Origin: Saksenaea vasiformis B4078
Lineage: Eukaryota; Mucoromycota; Mucoromycetes; Mucorales; Saksenaeaceae
Direction of reading: 5' to 3'
NCBI GenBank assembly: GCA_000697055.1
Contig: JNDT01001517.1
Coordinates: 1-21,462, forward strand
Length of the DNA: 21,462 nt
The notes under the pieces were generated by a model, which was not told the DNA's origin, searched no databases, and worked only from the letters and a program-made list of their open reading frames with translations. Positions within the stretch are counted from its first letter, which is position 1, and each line of letters starts with the position of its first letter. The translations under genes and the position numbers were made by a program. Shown piece after piece: positions 19,355 through 21,462 of this stretch.

Positions 19355-19840
19355 ACCAAACTTTTACGCTAATCTATATAAATTTTGCGCCATGAGGATC
19401 CACTTTTACGCTAACAGAAGAATCAAACATGTGTTCGTTAATACATAAGTTAGCAACAAATCCAAACATCACTTAAATCAACACGGTTCCGATGGACGTG
19501 AAATTCATACAGACAGCATAAAACTCATTCATGATTAGTAACTAAAATAATTAGTGAATGCCATTTTACTTATCCAAGGCAATCCCACACTTTTGTGGGT
19601 GGAGCACCTTGCGCTGTTTCGGTGGTGGTGAGAGATATGGTTCATGGCTCCAAAGAGCGGCCAGTTTCTTTCTTTAGCGACCAGAGACCTGAATGGTCAA
19701 TAAAAAGCCATGAGTTTCTATGTGTATAGTCAGTCCCATACGTACCGGGTACGTTTGTGTGGAAAAGAGCCAAAGGAAAGTTCATGCTTTCCTTTAAATA
19801 CGGATTATACTGCCGCTCGGTTATGTGACAGTGGAGGAAA
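19355..19840 (-). repeat. Dispersed repeat, copy 2, inverted
   Basis: The reverse complement follows copy 1 (about 6970-7470) block by block from the GCATGAA..CTTTGGCTC end to the GTTAGCGTAAAAG end. A minus-strand frame, 19914-19642, starts MDSYREIISRRQ and runs through DYTHRNSWLFIDHSGLW before a TGA stop. Its second half is conserved in copy 1. This is the longest surviving coding trace of the element. The protein family is not recognised. Confidence 0.7.
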
Positions 19841-20530
19841 TTCACTAGAGGTGTGTGGCTTTCGAGCCTAGTATGGTCTTGCCGACGAGATATAATCTCG
19901 CGATATGAATCCAATTGGTAACAGTATCCAAAGTTTGACGCGTTATTTAGACTGCCAGTATTTTTTTAGATTTTCGATGCAAAAGTGGGCCCTTGGTGCA
20001 TTACAAGTTGGTATGACGGTGAGGCGATATATATAAAAGACGAAGATCTGGATGAGCACGCTTTATGACAAGGATTTCCTCACTTTGGTAGAAAAACCAG
20101 CAAGCAAATAAAAAGTTTCACCTACTTCGCTTTGATACTAAAGGAGTTCGCGGCTGCTGTCTTACAAGTGTTTAAGGGTGTTTTAGATCCTTTCATCAAT
20201 TTCGTCAGAAACCTGTCGAGAACCGCCCGTAGTGACTATCCATAATCATTATAGTGCAGCTTTAATTCTACGTAAACGACCAGAAAATCGGAAGCTGGCC
20301 GTTAACCACCGAATAATCGCAAAAACCGTCTATAGAATGGAAAAGGGAGGCAAGAGAAACGCTTATACCTACGATACAACGTCATGATCCTATTTACGTT
20401 GCGGCCGTTACTTGTGTTGTTATCAGTAAAGATTACCTATAACTCATAAGTAGCTCTTCCAAGACAGAAAGCTAGCCCGCTATCGCTGTAAACGCGGTGA
20501 ATAGTTTACAAACATTTCAATGGAGAATGT
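19841..20530 (+). other. RPL4 upstream region with an orphan coding-like frame
   Basis: The only frame of interest is 20187-20387 on the plus strand, open for 66 codons to TGA with basic, protein-like composition (for example SAALILRKRPENRK, then VYRMEKGGKRNAYTYD). It lacks an ATG near its start. It could be an exon remnant of a mobile element or unannotated gene; no domain is recognised. The rest is AT-rich and featureless. Confidence 0.3.
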
Positions 20531-20539
20531 CGGTCAACG

Positions 20540-20562
20540 AAGTCCGGCCCGCAGTCGGACTT
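20540..20562 (+). promoter_or_regulatory. Inverted repeat upstream of RPL4
   Basis: AAGTCCG and CGGACTT form perfect 7-bp arms with a 9-bp spacer, about 80-100 bp before the ATG. The CCG...CGG cores resemble paired sites for fungal zinc-cluster factors. A pyrimidine-rich leader (CTTCCTTCTCTTTTTTC, 20608-20625) lies between it and the ATG, as is common in ribosomal-protein genes. Confidence 0.4.
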
Positions 20563-20639
20563 TCGACTCGCAACTCTGCTCTTCCTCAGTTCAATCTGCT
20601 AATTGTACTTCCTTCTCTTTTTTCATCTGAACAAACAAG

Positions 20640-21462
20640 ATGGTACGTCCCATCCATCCATAATAATGGATGAATCGATGTGTTTGCGATACTTATCCAT
20701 TTTCTAGTCCGCGGCTGCCAGACCCGTTATTAACGTCTACTCCGAGACCGGCAAGGCTTCCAACGCCACCGTCCCCCTCCCCGCTGTCTTCAAGGCCCCC
20801 ATTCGTCCCGACATTGTCAACTTTGTCCACACCAACATGGCCAAGAACAAGCGTCAGGCCTATGCCGTCTCCGCCAAGGCTGGTGAGCAGACCTCCGCCG
20901 AATCCTGGGGTACCGGTCGTGCTGTTGCCCGTATCCCCCGTGTCAACGGCTCTGGTACCCACCGTGCCGGTCAGGCTGCATTTGGCAATATGTGCAGAGG
21001 GGGACGTATGTTCGCCCCTACCAAGGTGCGTAAAAGAAATTTCTGAGAAGTTTAGAAGTGAAATGGGGTGTAAGTGGACTTCATGGACCTCATGACGAGG
21101 TTCATAGAGTTGATTGTTACGAAGTGCGAACTGGGAACTGCCAATTTCTATGGAATTTCAGAAATTAATGATCTGTTTTTTCTTAGACCTGGCGCAAGTG
21201 GCACGTCAAGACCAACTTGAACCAGAAGCGTTTCGCCACTGCCTCTGCTTTGGCTGCTTCTGCTCTTCCTTCCTTGGTCATGGCCCGTGGTCACCGCGTT
21301 GAGAAAATCGAGGAAGTTCCCCTTGTCGTTGCTGACGGTGCTGAGACTTTGACCAAGACCAAGGACGCTGTTGCCTTGTTGAAGACCCTCAACGCCTACG
21401 CTGATGTCGTCAAGGTTTCCAACTCTCGCAAGCTCCGTGCTGGTAAGGGTAAGATGAGAAAC
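20640..21462 (+). CDS. RPL4: 60S ribosomal protein L4 (uL4), 5' part, cut by window edge
   Basis: Exon 1 is the bare ATG (20640-20642). Exon 2 runs 20708-21025 and exon 3 runs from 21187 past the end, giving 199 residues in the window. The protein starts [16 protein letters not shown] and shows the L4 signatures [20 protein letters not shown], the internal loop near [34 protein letters not shown] (residues about 50-85) and [19 protein letters not shown]. It then has TWRKWHVK and [17 protein letters not shown]. uL4 binds 25S rRNA and sends its loop into the exit tunnel. Codon use is strongly biased (GCC, GTC, AAG, CGT), unlike every neighbour, as expected for very high expression. Intron 1 (65 nt) and intron 2 (161 nt) are longer than most introns here. 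Confidence 0.97.

Noticed and set aside
20693..20962. Glycine-rich minus-strand ORF opposite RPL4
   Set aside because: It is the antisense of the strongly codon-biased RPL4 exon 2.

Overview
This window reads as nuclear DNA from an early-diverging fungus, most probably Mucoromycota (Mucorales-like). The evidence is very short introns (mostly 42-60 bp, GT-AG, CTAAC/CTGAC-like branch sites), AT-rich intergenic DNA, a velvet regulator beside ordinary eukaryotic housekeeping genes, and degenerate retroelement and Fanzor-like sequence. The species cannot be named from the sequence alone. All exon models were built by hand from splice signals and reading-frame continuity.

Layout. 1-1507 (minus): the 5' part of a Fanzor-like (eukaryotic TnpB relative) gene, running off the left edge, with a one-base frame break in a T7 run. 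1594-2813 (minus): a small C2H2 zinc-finger gene with a 5-nt first exon, a decayed relative beside it, and an orphan coding-like exon. 2880-4035: two unrelated minisatellites, the first an exact 30-bp array encoding a decapeptide repeat. 4596-6559 (minus): NOC4, complete in six exons. About 6970-9700: a dispersed repeat copy, then largely empty AT-rich DNA with one weak small gene candidate. 9778-11300 (plus): a velvet-family regulator, converging on 11389-12485 (minus), an EngB/YihA-type mitochondrial GTPase. That gene is divergent from, and 85 bp away from, 12571-14560 (plus), the mitochondrial tRNA-modifying GTPase MSS1/MnmE. About 15150-16000: a ~38-bp degenerate array abutting a second copy of the dispersed repeat. 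16737-18565 (minus): an AMSH-type JAMM deubiquitinase in ten exons. 18717-19234: a decayed LINE-like ORF fragment just upstream of it, followed by an inverted third copy of the dispersed repeat (~19355-19840). 20640-21462 (plus): the 5' part of ribosomal protein L4 (uL4), cut by the right edge.

Functional links. NOC4 and RPL4 both serve ribosome production. The EngB-like GTPase (mitoribosome assembly by family knowledge) and MSS1 (mitochondrial tRNA wobble-uridine modification) share one tiny bidirectional promoter, which suggests coordinated mitochondrial translation. The accessory parts are mobile-element debris and tandem repeats filling the gaps. I see no secondary-metabolite, CRISPR-like or toxin cluster. 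The most unusual items are the Fanzor-like gene, the 30-bp coding-frame minisatellite that may splice into a neighbouring exon, and the three-copy dispersed repeat.
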